Source: Sulfolobales archaeon (GTDB taxonomy: Archaea; Thermoproteota; Thermoprotei_A; Sulfolobales; NBVN01). Taken from it: a DNA stretch of 49,187 bases. The stretch lies in assembly GCA_026413885.1 (NCBI GenBank), contig JAOAKA010000007.1, forward strand, positions 1 to 49,187. Direction: 5' to 3'. The notes below the pieces were generated by a model. It saw nothing but the letters and a program-made list of their open reading frames with translations, had not been told where the DNA came from and ran no database searches. A program made the translations under genes and the position numbers. Shown here in pieces: positions 32,716-41,441 of this stretch (its first letter is position 1; the number at the start of each line of letters is the position of its first letter).

Positions 32716-33510
32716 CTAAGTAGTGTGTGTTAGAGCCGGCTTATTTCCTTGAGTAAGTATTCTATAGACCTCTCTATCTGATGTAAGAATTGAAACATAA
32801 GCTTCTATAGACTTTGAGATCGCGTCATAGTTTTCCTCTAGATACTTGAGTATACTACCGATTTTCTCATCTACCCCGAGACCTTGAATAGGTGTGTAAG
32901 CTACTCCCTGCGAGATCTTCGCAGTAAACCACAGTTTCAGAACTTTGTAGCTGATGAACTCCCTTCTTATACCTCCAAAAGCTACCCACATATCTCTGAG
33001 AAAGCTATGCGCAGTAGACTTCACAGAACTCTTACTGAGTTCCTCACCTACTTCACTACTTCTAGCTAGAAGAGCGTTTCTTACATACGCATCGCTCAAC
33101 CCAGTGAAGTAAGTTCTTACAGCGGCTCTAGCAAACTCTGTATCGACCACGTCTTCGAGATTTAGACCTCCTAGTAGTGTGTGAAGCATTACGTAGCTAC
33201 TGAACTTAGCCGACTTCACGAATCTCTCAACTATCTCACCTTCATCAACAGGTACGTAGGTTCTAAGATCTCTACCTAGTAGGACGCTCTCAACGAACTC
33301 AGGTTCTAGGGGGTCTATAGCAACAATGCTTCTACCGATAACTAGAGCTGGAACTGACGGAACTACTCTACGCAGAAACACGGGGTTCTCCGGGTTTAGT
33401 GGAACTATCTCCAGCTCGTCTTGAAGACCTCTGTCAAGTAAGTGCTTGACGAGCTGATAGCTAGAGCGGCAATACGCATGAACTAAGACCTTCAAATCCG
33501 TGAGAACCAC
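32716..33510 (-). CDS. Uncharacterised protein with thioredoxin/glutaredoxin-like N-terminus
   Basis: 264 residues. Residues 6-75 follow a glutaredoxin-like rhythm: strand KVLVHAYCRSSYQLVKHLL, then VPSVPALVIGRSIVA with the cis-proline-like VPALV. The active-site position holds C-R-S-S, so only one cysteine remains. The rest is helical and not recognised (DRDLRTYV, FLRDMWVAFGG). Perhaps a crenarchaeal protein family that senses or binds thiols; function unknown. GTG at 33510. Confidence 0.6.
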   Translation of the reverse strand: MVLTDLKVLVHAYCRSSYQLVKHLLDRGLQDELEIVPLNPENPVFLRRVVPSVPALVIGRSIVAIDPLEPEFVESVLLGRDLRTYVPVDEGEIVERFVKSAKFSSYVMLHTLLGGLNLEDVVDTEFARAAVRTYFTGLSDAYVRNALLARSSEVGEELSKSSVKSTAHSFLRDMWVAFGGIRREFISYKVLKLWFTAKISQGVAYTPIQGLGVDEKIGSILKYLEENYDAISKSIEAYVSILTSDREVYRILTQGNKPALTHTT

Positions 33511-33544
33511 CTCGGAGTGCAGTAGCTACATGTGCAAATAGATG

Positions 33545-33643
33545 CTACTTGAGTGGAACAAGTTTAACTTCATGGCCAGGCCCTATCTCTAGCTTGAAGA
33601 TCTTCCTGTAGTGGTTAGTTATTCTAAGCTTCTTAATCATCAT
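33545..33643 (-). CDS. Tiny 32-residue protein with its own promoter and ribosome site
   Basis: Begins with two ATG codons (33643, 33640). GGAGGT at 33651-33646 stands three to six bases before, and a palindromic TATA box at 33680-33691 predicts a start near 33660. The protein is very basic (MIKKLRITNHYRKIFKLE and IGPGHEVKLVPLK). The run FKLEIGPGHEVKL recalls VYIEIAPGSFVKV in the small protein encoded at 41217-41432, hinting at a shared beta fold. Function unknown. Confidence 0.6.
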   Translation of the reverse strand: MMIKKLRITNHYRKIFKLEIGPGHEVKLVPLK

Positions 33644-33679
33644 ATACCTCCTAATTTCTCTGGACTCCTCCCAAAATAA

Positions 33680-33691
33680 GGTTTATAAACC
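33680..33691 (-). promoter_or_regulatory. Palindromic TATA box for the tiny gene
   Basis: GGTTTATAAACC, perfectly palindromic, about 26 bases before the predicted start of the 32-residue gene. It sits at the 3' end of the broken KaiC-like gene. Confidence 0.55.
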
Positions 33692-33692
33692 C

Positions 33693-34011
33693 TCAGACAA
33701 TAGAAGTAAATCGAAAATATCGACAACCACTATCTGAGGTATTTCCTAAGATTCTCGTGAACCAGATAATGTTGTACATGAAGTAGTTCTCGAAGTCCAT
33801 GCCGAGTTGCTTAACCTGCCTAACTACGTCCTTAAACTCAGCTTCCGTAGTTACGTAGTCCGTCGGACCACAGCCTCTAATACCTGTCCAAGCGAAGGTG
33901 TGTACAGAGAATAGACTTACCCACATCGGGTTCTCCTGTAATAGCTATCCACGGCCCTCCAGAGACGCTACCCTCTAGAGCATCATCAAGTCCCTCTATC
34001 CCAGTTGAAAT
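33693..34011 (-). pseudogene. Broken KaiC/RadA-like ATPase
   Basis: From 34011 one frame reads STGIEGLDDALEGSVSGGP and WIAITGEPDVGKSILCT, the N-terminus and Walker A of a KaiC-like ATPase (with Asp in place of the second Gly of GEPGVGKS). At about 33910-33925 the frame shifts: the sequel, AWTGIRGCGPTDYVTTEAEF then KDVVRQVKQLGMDFENY, lies in another frame, then homology stops before Walker B. No start codon remains at the 5' end (ATT after an in-frame TGA). So it is frameshifted and truncated. Confidence 0.8.
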
Positions 34012-34107
34012 TCAAGCGATATCTTCACACGGTTTAAGCTTCTGTAATATTCTCTCAGTGACTAAGTGTTTATCTAGGTAGATATCAAAATGCGAGAGTT
34101 TTAAAAG

Positions 34108-34114
34108 TATAAAA
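34108..34114 (+). promoter_or_regulatory. TATA box of the ABC-2 exporter operon
   Basis: TATAAAA within TTTTAAAAGTATAAAACTC. It predicts a start near 34137 and a nearly leaderless message for the TTG at 34144. Confidence 0.55.
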
Positions 34115-34143
34115 CTCGTAGCTACCTAGCTATTGGTGTTTGC

Positions 34144-34881
34144 TTGAGTAGTAGTGCAGCTGTGGATGTAGATGGCTTAGTTAAGGTCTACCCTAGAGGT
34201 GTTAAAGGTGTTGATGGTTTAAGCTTCAGCATATCGAGAGGTGAGATATATGGTTTAGTTGGACCAAATGGAAGTGGGAAGACTACTACACTCAGAATAA
34301 TAGCAACTCTACTTAAGCCTACTAGCGGCTCTATCAGAGTCTTCGGAATAGATGTTGTCTCAAAACCCTTCGAGGTACGCGAGCTCCTATCCTATCTCCC
34401 AGAGGAGGCTGGAGCATATAGAGACTTAAGTGGGCTTGAATTCATAAAGTTCATGTTGGGTATGAGACTTAGAGGTAGAGAGCTAAGTGAAGCTGTAGAA
34501 GAAGCCGTAGAAATAGCTGACCTCGGGTCCGATATTAAGAGACCTGTGAGAAGCTATAGTAAGGGTATGAAGAGACTTCTAGCCCTCTCTACCGTACTGG
34601 CGTCTAGGTCAAAGCTAGTCATACTAGACGAACCTACGTCTGGACTCGACGTCGAGCGTAGTATAAGAATCCGGGACCTCATAGCTGAGTTCGCTAGAAG
34701 AAGCAGTGTGACCGTACTCCTCAGTAGTCACAACATGCTCGAAGTAGAGTATCTATGTGATAGAGTTGGAATACTCTATAAAGGAAAGATGGTTGCTGAA
34801 GGACCTCCGGAGGAACTTAAAGCGAAGTACTTAAGTAGAAACTTAGAGGAAGTTTTCGTAAAAACTGTGAGGAGGAGATAG
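34144..34881 (+). CDS. ABC transporter ATP-binding protein (ABC-2 exporter type)
   Basis: 245 residues. Walker A GPNGSGKTT, signature YSKGMKR (in place of LSGGQ), Walker B LVILDEPTSGLD, H-loop LSSHNM. This is the NatA/CcmA-like class that drives ABC-2 permeases for export of ions, drugs or lipids. TTG start at 34144; the next gene starts directly after its stop. Confidence 0.93.
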   Translation: MSSSAAVDVDGLVKVYPRGVKGVDGLSFSISRGEIYGLVGPNGSGKTTTLRIIATLLKPTSGSIRVFGIDVVSKPFEVRELLSYLPEEAGAYRDLSGLEFIKFMLGMRLRGRELSEAVEEAVEIADLGSDIKRPVRSYSKGMKRLLALSTVLASRSKLVILDEPTSGLDVERSIRIRDLIAEFARRSSVTVLLSSHNMLEVEYLCDRVGILYKGKMVAEGPPEELKAKYLSRNLEEVFVKTVRRR

Positions 34882-36138
34882 ATGTCTTTCAGTAGGCTTC
34901 TAAAGAAGGAGGTACTCTCAGTACTTAAGAGTCCAGCGTTTATTGTCAGTATTCTGTTTCTAGTAGTTTACTTCGTGGTTTTAGGTAGAGTCATAGGCAC
35001 TGCTACAGAGCAAGTAATTCGCGGAGCTCTTGAAGCTCCGGTCGGTGTGATTGTTGAAGACGAGAACACGTTAACAGAGAAATTACTGTACCTAGCTAAC
35101 GTAACCCTTAAGGGTAGATTAGTTCTAGTTAAGACTGTTGAGGAGGGGTTAAGTGTATTTCGAACAGTGGTACTAGTTCCGGAAGGGTTCGGAGACTCTC
35201 TATTCAGACCTGGCGCAATTACGTACGTTCAGGGCTATATTTCTCTAGATAGAGTATTTGGTTTACAACAGACAGAAGCGATGTTAGTGAGTTCAGTAGC
35301 TTCAGTTTTCACTGAGGTGTTGAGATACCTGGTAGCAGTAGAGAGCGGTATAGATGTAGGCGCGTTTAGTAGGTCTGTCACAGCGAGAGTTGAAGTCAGA
35401 GTTGGAGAAAGAGTTATTGATTTCAATGTTCTATCGGCGCTCTCTACTTCGGCAATGATGTTTACAGTACTCATCGGAATTCTCGCTATGATGACTCTAA
35501 TCTTCAGTGCTCAGGCAGTTGCGAGTGAGAAGGAAGAAAAAGCTTTTGAAATGCTGTTAACACTACCAATAGGAAGAGCTACTATAGCTATAGCTAAAAT
35601 AACTGGTGCTGTCGCAATTTCTATTCTAACAGCTCTAGTGTACTTCTTTGGTTTTTCATATGTACTATCATCACCTATCTCGCAGTCAGAGCAAGCCTCA
35701 GGAACGGTAACTACTCTATCTCTATGGGATGTCGTCCGGTATCTCGGCAGTGATGGAGTTCTACTTCTAGCAGCGTCTCTCGGGCTGGTACTACTTTTCT
35801 CGGGAGCTCTCGGAATTCTCATAGGAGCTCTTGTAAGCGATACGAAAATAGCGGGAGCTGTTACAGGTCCTATTGGTGCTGTACTCTACGTAGGACTCAT
35901 AGCTGTTCAGTTTATTGGGATTCCACTTAGCACCGGACCTCTCGCTCTTGGAGCAATGGTCTACGGACTACCTCTAGCTGTAGTCATAGCATACGTAGTT
36001 GGTGAGAAAATACTTGCTCTACTAGCTATAGGTGTGTCAGTAGCTGTCACCATGATACCACTAGTTGTTGTAGTCCGCGTCTTCGAGAGTGAGAAAATAC
36101 TCTTAGGTATAGTTATCCGAAGAGCTAAAAAGAAGTAG
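34882..36138 (+). CDS. ABC-2 type permease
   Basis: 418 residues. One N-terminal helix (about 15-34), an extracytoplasmic domain of about 150 residues, then five or six helices with the ABC-2 coupling segment VASEKEEKAFEMLLTLPIGR. Together with the ATPase before it, it makes an exporter, NatB-like. Substrate unknown. ATG immediately after the preceding stop. Confidence 0.88.
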   Translation: MSFSRLLKKEVLSVLKSPAFIVSILFLVVYFVVLGRVIGTATEQVIRGALEAPVGVIVEDENTLTEKLLYLANVTLKGRLVLVKTVEEGLSVFRTVVLVPEGFGDSLFRPGAITYVQGYISLDRVFGLQQTEAMLVSSVASVFTEVLRYLVAVESGIDVGAFSRSVTARVEVRVGERVIDFNVLSALSTSAMMFTVLIGILAMMTLIFSAQAVASEKEEKAFEMLLTLPIGRATIAIAKITGAVAISILTALVYFFGFSYVLSSPISQSEQASGTVTTLSLWDVVRYLGSDGVLLLAASLGLVLLFSGALGILIGALVSDTKIAGAVTGPIGAVLYVGLIAVQFIGIPLSTGPLALGAMVYGLPLAVVIAYVVGEKILALLAIGVSVAVTMIPLVVVVRVFESEKILLGIVIRRAKKK

Positions 36139-36234
36139 TACCACTCCATAGCGAGTTTTTACGTAATTATTACAAATATGTGTGAAGAAATTAGAGAGTG
36201 ATCGAGCAGGTTTTTTAAGAACTAAATCACGCGC

Positions 36235-36244
36235 TTTTATATTT
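36235..36244 (+). promoter_or_regulatory. TATA box of purA
   Basis: TTTTATATTT, centred about 31 bases before the CTG start at 36271. Confidence 0.45.
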
Positions 36245-36270
36245 CTAGAATTAAAAAGTTAGGTGGGATA

Positions 36271-37278
36271 CTGCCGGCAACAGTAGTGGTTGGCGGGTTT
36301 TTCGGTGATGAGGGTAAGGGTAAGATAGTAGCCTACTTATCACTTAGAAGAGACGTAAAGCTAGCTATCAGATGTGGTGCTATTAACGCTGGGCACACAG
36401 TAGTCTACATGGGGAAGACCTGGAAACTTAGGTCGGTGCCTTCAGCCTTCGTTAATCCTGCGGTATCACTAGGTATAGCTGCTGGTGGCTTAATAAAAAC
36501 TGACGTCCTCTTAAAAGAGATTGAAGAAACAGGCTGTGGAAATAGACTGTGTGTAGATAGTAGAGCTGGAGTTATTGAAGACGAGCATGTAGCACGCGAA
36601 AGATCTTCAACCCATCTCACTAGCACCGTCGGTTCTACACTTCAAGGTGTTGGTGAAGCTATGGTTGATAGAGCTAGAAGACTCTTAAAGCTGGCTAGAG
36701 ATATTCCCGAACTCGAGAAATACGTGTGCGACCTCTCTGAGCTAGCTAATGAATACATAGATAGAGGATTTGAAGTCCTCATTGAAGGTACTCAAGGTAC
36801 TTTCCTCAGCTTATATCACGGAACCTACCCCTACGTTACAAGTAGAGATACAACGGCATCCGCATTTCTCTCCGAAGTCGGCGTAGGTCCGAAGAAAGTA
36901 GGTGATGTAATTGTCGTCTTCAAATCCTATGTTACAAGAGTAGGTTCAGGACCTCTAGATAACGAGATGAGTTTTGAAGAAGCCTCTAAACTAGGGTGGA
37001 TCGAATATGGAACTGTCACCGGGAGACCCAGAAGAGTGGCACCTTTCGATTTCGATTTAGCTAGGAAGGCTGTAGTGCTGAACTCAGCGACAGCTGCGGC
37101 TATAACTAAGGTCGATATTATCTTTCCGGAAGTTAGGGGTTTGAGAGATCCCTCTAAACTTCCGAAAAGCGTAGTGAAGTGGGTTGAAGAAATAGAGTCA
37201 GCACTGAAGATCCCGGTTATACTCCTCGGTACTGGAGAAGAAGTTGAAGATTCTATCTATCTAGGTGGTGAGAAATGA
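36271..37278 (+). CDS. purA: Adenylosuccinate synthetase, short archaeal form
   Basis: 335 residues, the normal length for archaeal enzymes (bacterial ones are about 430). GTP-dependent joining of IMP and aspartate in AMP synthesis. Motifs: GGFFGDEGKGK, the GH of INAGHTVV, GTQGTFLSLYHG and the TVTGRPRRV loop. The expected N-terminus P-A-T-V-V-V-G-G is preceded by CTG at 36271, with GGTGGGATA directly upstream (GGTG at 36262-36265, five bases gap). The GTG at 36286 would cut into the first beta strand, so CTG initiation is likely. Confidence 0.93.
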   Translation: MPATVVVGGFFGDEGKGKIVAYLSLRRDVKLAIRCGAINAGHTVVYMGKTWKLRSVPSAFVNPAVSLGIAAGGLIKTDVLLKEIEETGCGNRLCVDSRAGVIEDEHVARERSSTHLTSTVGSTLQGVGEAMVDRARRLLKLARDIPELEKYVCDLSELANEYIDRGFEVLIEGTQGTFLSLYHGTYPYVTSRDTTASAFLSEVGVGPKKVGDVIVVFKSYVTRVGSGPLDNEMSFEEASKLGWIEYGTVTGRPRRVAPFDFDLARKAVVLNSATAAAITKVDIIFPEVRGLRDPSKLPKSVVKWVEEIESALKIPVILLGTGEEVEDSIYLGGEK

Positions 37279-38675
37279 AGTTCTTTGATGTAGCTATTGT
37301 CGGTGCGGGTCCAGCAGGCCTTTTTGCTGCGTACGAGCTTGCTGAGCATGGAATTAGAGATATAGCTATTGTTGATGCTGGTAAAGATGTGAGATATAGA
37401 GTATGTCCACTAATATCAGCACATAGCTCGAGAGAACTTGGTGTTGCTTGTGCTGGATGTAGACCCTGCGGTGTTCTATATGGGGTGGGAGGCGCCGGTC
37501 TCTTCAGTAGTGGTGCTATAAATCTACATCCTCAAGTTGGAGGAGATCTAGCTGTTCTATTGAAGAGCTACAGCAGAGCTGAGGAAATGATTAAGTATTT
37601 AGACAGCATACTGAGGAAGTTTGGTGTCTCAGATGAAACACTTAAGCTGCCGAACCCGGAGTTAGTGAAGGAGTGGGAGAGAAGAGCTGCTAAAGCCGGT
37701 GCTAAACTCATAGCTCCGTCACAGAGAAGGCTAGGTACTGAAGAAAGTATTGAGTTTACTATAAAGCTCGCTGACTATCTCGCTATCAACGGAGTAAAGA
37801 TACTTACTGAAACAGTAGCATCAGATATAGAGCCTGCTGGAGATAGGTTTAAGCTACCGACAAACCGCGGGATTATCGAAGCTGCGAGAGTGATTTTAGC
37901 GCCGGGTAGGTCTGGAGCAGCTTGGTTTTCAGAAATATCGAAGAAGCTGGGAATTCAAACAGCACCTGGGCCACTAGACATTGGTGTAAGACTGGAGGTT
38001 CCAGACTACGTTATGGAGCCTCTTGTTTCAGTAATTGAAGACCCGAAGATAATAATGTACACTAAGACATACGACGATAAAGTTAGGACCTTCTGTGTGA
38101 ACCCCAGAGGCTTCGTGGTAGCTGAGAGATACAACGGCTACGTCGCAGTTAACGGTATGTCTTACAGAGAGCTTAAGTCTAGAAACACTAATCTAGCTCT
38201 CCTAGTGACAGTTCAGCTTACAGACCCTCTAGAAGACACTATAGAGTACGGAAGACAGATAGCTATGACAGCTACAAAACTCGGTGGTGGTAAACCGCTG
38301 ATACAGAGACTGGGAGACTTGGTATCCGGTAGGAGGAGTACTTGGTCGAGAATAGATAGAAGCTCTGTTGAACCAACTCTAAAAGATGTAACACCTGGTG
38401 ACATAGGTATGGCTCTACCCTATAGAGTAGTTACAGATGTTGTAGAAGCTGTTGAGAGGTTAGATGACATGCTTCCGGGGATAGCATCACCGCAGAACTT
38501 AGTTTACGCGCCTGAGATAAAGTTCTACAGTGTGCGAGCTGTTGTTGATGACTGGATGCAGACTAATGTCAAAGGACTCTTTGTAGCTGGTGACGGTGTG
38601 GGTCTATCGAGAGGTATAAATGGAGCAGCTATTACGGGTGTGCTAGCCGCTAGAGGAGTGTTGAAAACACTGTGA
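37275..38675 (+). CDS. FAD-dependent dehydrogenase (COG2509 type)
   Basis: 466 residues. FAD site VAIVGAGPAGLFAAYELA at the N-terminus and FVAGDGVGLSRGINGAAITG at the C-terminus. A cysteine-rich stretch, ELGVACAGCRPCGVLYGVGG, lies near residues 58-78 and could bind a redox centre. The family is uncharacterised; relatives are widespread in anaerobes. ATG overlaps the purA stop as ATGA. Confidence 0.85.
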   Translation: MKFFDVAIVGAGPAGLFAAYELAEHGIRDIAIVDAGKDVRYRVCPLISAHSSRELGVACAGCRPCGVLYGVGGAGLFSSGAINLHPQVGGDLAVLLKSYSRAEEMIKYLDSILRKFGVSDETLKLPNPELVKEWERRAAKAGAKLIAPSQRRLGTEESIEFTIKLADYLAINGVKILTETVASDIEPAGDRFKLPTNRGIIEAARVILAPGRSGAAWFSEISKKLGIQTAPGPLDIGVRLEVPDYVMEPLVSVIEDPKIIMYTKTYDDKVRTFCVNPRGFVVAERYNGYVAVNGMSYRELKSRNTNLALLVTVQLTDPLEDTIEYGRQIAMTATKLGGGKPLIQRLGDLVSGRRSTWSRIDRSSVEPTLKDVTPGDIGMALPYRVVTDVVEAVERLDDMLPGIASPQNLVYAPEIKFYSVRAVVDDWMQTNVKGLFVAGDGVGLSRGINGAAITGVLAARGVLKTL

Positions 38676-38696
38676 AGACAGACCTACAGCATTTAC

Positions 38697-39974
38697 TTAA
38701 GAACCAGACCTTCTGAGTAGTTCACTAACTACTGCTGAAATATCTCTAAGACCGGTTTTCTCCGCGAACTCAGCTAGTTTAACAACTGTCTCAACTGGGA
38801 GGTCTACACTGACGTAGTCTGCTCCTTGAAAAGACCCGAATTCATCAATAACTTCAGCAACAGGCTTCAGCCTACTTCTATCGAAACCCACGTCGTCAAC
38901 TACCTCGATCCCGGAATTCTCGAGTTCTGACCTGATAGTACTCGGCACTACCGCTCTTGAAACTAGAAGAGCTCTCTTAGGTTTATAGAGAGAGGTGTAG
39001 AGCTGCACCAACTTGTACTCCTTAATTCTGAGAGACCTACCTCCTTCAATGCTTTGCTTAATCTCACTCTTCTTAACTCCGAGAGCATCAGCTAAACCGG
39101 TGTATAGTCCTCCAAGCCACTTACTCCTCCACTCTTCAGCAGTTAGAGGTGTTTTCTTAAAGTAGCTCTTGAGGTCTCTAGAGCGGTCGTGCCAGTCAGC
39201 GAGTTCCTTAAACTCTACTAAGATATGTGGTCTTCTAACTGGTGGGTAGGAACCGAGTTTAACTATATCCATAACCTTGCCGGAGTAGACGAGTAGGTCG
39301 GGTCTGAGAGTCGTATATAGAGACCAGACTACCCGGAGGTCCTCACTATCTTCCCAAGATAGAGGCCTCGGAGCCTCGTAGAAGAAGCTTATGAAGCCTC
39401 TCCTCGGGTTAAAAAGGACTATATTGGGGGGTATCTTACCTGTTTTCTGCTTACCAGCTCTATCGATAGTTAAGTACCTGTGTTCTGGAAAGTGCATTGT
39501 GAACTCATTTTCAGATAGATAGTTCAATATAGCTGTAAATCCCCAGACCTGGTACGCAGACCTCATGTTAGTTCTAAGTGAGGTGTAGGCCGCAGATGAG
39601 CACTTCTTCACGAGATCCTTGAACCCGATCTTCCCTCGAGCGTAGTCGTAGACGTATATGAATATCTTCTTCTTCAAGTGAGACAGAGGGTCCTCCTTAA
39701 ATGACTTAAACTCCCGCGGTAAGCTGAAGCCTGAGAGTCTATATCTTCTCACTAAGAACTCTAACTCAGAGTCAACGTACTTAAGCCACCGCCCAGCTTC
39801 TGCGAGCTCGTGCTTTAAGATATCGAGTATAAAGCACTCTCTGAACCTGGAGATAAGCTCGGATATCTTAGTATCGCGAATAGAGGGTATGAGAGCGTCA
39901 CTAGAAGCTTCAACTAGCACTAGCTTCCTTACTTCAGTGAGTATCTCTTCCCAATTACACTCGGTACTCGACAT
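38697..39974 (-). CDS. PD-(D/E)XK nuclease-like protein with C-terminal ribbon-helix-helix segment
   Basis: 425 residues. Residues 225-256 hold R-P-D226-LLVY, a 25-residue spacer, and ILVE254FK256, the PD...ExK pattern of restriction-type nucleases; E200 in ISFFYE may complete it. The first 180 residues are helical and basic. Residues 387-422 (YVSVDLPVETVVKLAEFAEK, then ISAVVSELLRR) have the strand-helix-helix pattern of a CopG/Arc-like DNA-binding domain. It could cut or bind DNA in repair or defence. I do not know a named family. ATG at 39974. Confidence 0.6.
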   Translation of the reverse strand: MSSTECNWEEILTEVRKLVLVEASSDALIPSIRDTKISELISRFRECFILDILKHELAEAGRWLKYVDSELEFLVRRYRLSGFSLPREFKSFKEDPLSHLKKKIFIYVYDYARGKIGFKDLVKKCSSAAYTSLRTNMRSAYQVWGFTAILNYLSENEFTMHFPEHRYLTIDRAGKQKTGKIPPNIVLFNPRRGFISFFYEAPRPLSWEDSEDLRVVWSLYTTLRPDLLVYSGKVMDIVKLGSYPPVRRPHILVEFKELADWHDRSRDLKSYFKKTPLTAEEWRSKWLGGLYTGLADALGVKKSEIKQSIEGGRSLRIKEYKLVQLYTSLYKPKRALLVSRAVVPSTIRSELENSGIEVVDDVGFDRSRLKPVAEVIDEFGSFQGADYVSVDLPVETVVKLAEFAEKTGLRDISAVVSELLRRSGS

Positions 39975-40118
39975 AGCGTCCGCAGAAATAGTGAGCTAGA
40001 GATTTAACATCCTGCTGCCTCTATACTCAATAGCTGTGTAGAATTCAGATGTTTTTACTAAATCTTGAAATAATGAATACTGGTATATATCTAGAATATC
40101 TTAAAGCAAGTCTATAAC

Positions 40119-40810
40119 CTAACTAGGTCTTACTCGCCTTGGGTTTTTCGGGGAAACTACTACCCCATCTATAGGTTTATCCTCTAAAAAGTTTATTATT
40201 GCCTCTACTACTGCTTCATCCATTCCTCTAACTCCTTCTTCAGTGTGTGCGGCTATATGTGGAGTGACTATGACGTTGCCGTACTTCAGCAGTGGGTGTT
40301 CAGAACTTATAGGTTCTCCTTCAACGACATCTAGAGCTACTGCTCTTACCTTACCTAGCTTTACATACTCAATCAAGGCTTCTATATCTATTAGCTCACC
40401 TCGAGCTGTACTCACTATAATTACACCGTCTTTAGCTGTAGCTAGGATTTCTCTGTTAACCATGTGATAGTTCTCGCTGGTTAGAGGTGTGTGAAGAGTT
40501 AATATATCCGAGACCTTCACAAGTTCTTCCAGTCTGCTTGCGTACGTGTATCCCGACTCTTCTATTCTCTCTAGGTATGTAGGGATCATAAACAGCTATT
40601 TTCGCTTTAAATCCCTTCGACAGTATTTCAGCTACTCTCGATCCAATGATCCCAAAGTCTACGACACCTACTGTAAGACTGCTCAGCTCCCTCCCTAAGA
40701 ATTTTACTCTATCGTTCCAGCGTCCCTCTCTAACGGTTTGAACTGATTGAGCAACATATCTGAGAGCAGCTAGTATTAGAGCTACAGTATGTTCATCAAC
40801 AGCTTCTCTC
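40119..40810 (-). pseudogene. Broken D-2-hydroxyacid dehydrogenase
   Basis: The C-terminal half is intact in one frame (40119 to about 40565): STARGELID, EGEPISSEHPLL and TPHIAAHTEEG carry the catalytic Arg, Glu and His. The preceding part, REAVDEHTVALILAALR to VYDPYIPRE, lies in another frame, joined by a shift near 40565-40590. Its NAD motif reads VVDFGIIG, with Asp at the first conserved glycine. The first about 100 residues (substrate domain) are missing, replaced by a dapA-family fragment. Related to 3-phosphoglycerate or glyoxylate/hydroxypyruvate dehydrogenases. Confidence 0.85.
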
Positions 40811-41042
40811 TCCCGCCAGCCGGGAACTCTAGAACTCTCCTATAGACTTCCTGTCTTACTTTCTGTGGTAGTATTACTCCCTCACCGTAAGTTCCAGTTA
40901 GAAATAGACCACCAACACTCCTGCTTATCTGAAAGTTTAGTATAGATTCTAGACACTCAACACAGAGTTCACCGCTTCTCGCTAATGGAGTAATTAGAGC
41001 AGTCACTATTCCTTCTACAAGTTTTTCCATCTTAATTACCAT
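40796..41042 (-). pseudogene. N-terminal fragment of a DapA-family aldolase
   Basis: About 80 residues from an ATG at 41042 or 41030: EGIVTALITPLARSGELC and GGLFLTGTYGEGVILP match the start of dihydrodipicolinate synthase/KDG aldolase, which is about 300 residues. Homology stops at about 40800, inside a sequence where the hydroxyacid dehydrogenase remnant begins on the same strand. The catalytic lysine and two thirds of the barrel are gone. The frame ends at a TAG at 40782. Confidence 0.85.
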
Positions 41043-41216
41043 TACTAGAATCTCTGAAAAGAACTAAATACTCGTAATAAAACCTGTTCCATCGTAGTTA
41101 AATCAACTAAGCCAACATTAAGTCGGTAGCAGGCCGGTCTTTCTGAAGGAGATCATAGATGGAGATGCCCACTACGTGTATGCGGCAAATCCTAGTTAGA
41201 TAAAAGTAGTCTTAGG

Positions 41217-41432
41217 TTACTGAGTAATTTGCTCAACTACCTCTCTTCTGACGACATCTGGAAGAGACTCTAGTTTAATTATCTTTGCTGTCCACGGAAC
41301 TCGACTAGTCGCTCTTGCTACTACTTGATACTTCTTCGGGCTATCGTCAGCTTTACTCTTAATCATCCTTACTTTAACAAAGCTTCCTGGAGCTATCTCG
41401 ATATACACATACTTCCTCTTCTTTAATCCCAC
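41217..41432 (-). CDS. Small basic beta-rich protein
   Basis: 71 residues from GTG 41432, nine bases after GGGGTGG; GTG 41441 is an alternative. Basic start GLKKRKYVYIEIAPGSFVKV, a lysine-rich loop, then strands KYQVVARAT and AKIIKLES, ending in a helix. Probably one of the short archaeal DUF families (perhaps DUF5622); I am not certain. Its fold rhythm would suit a nucleic-acid-binding beta barrel (inference). Confidence 0.6.
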   Translation of the reverse strand: MGLKKRKYVYIEIAPGSFVKVRMIKSKADDSPKKYQVVARATSRVPWTAKIIKLESLPDVVRREVVEQITQ

Positions 41433-41441
41433 ACAGACCAC

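Noticed and set aside
29503-39974. Methyltransferase and PD-(D/E)XK protein as a restriction-modification pair
   Set aside because: They are 8 kb apart with housekeeping genes between and no shared operon.
41100-41210. Short plus-strand frame ending in AHYVYAANPS before the small basic gene
   Set aside because: About twenty codons after an in-frame stop, no start; at most a gene remnant, not supportable.
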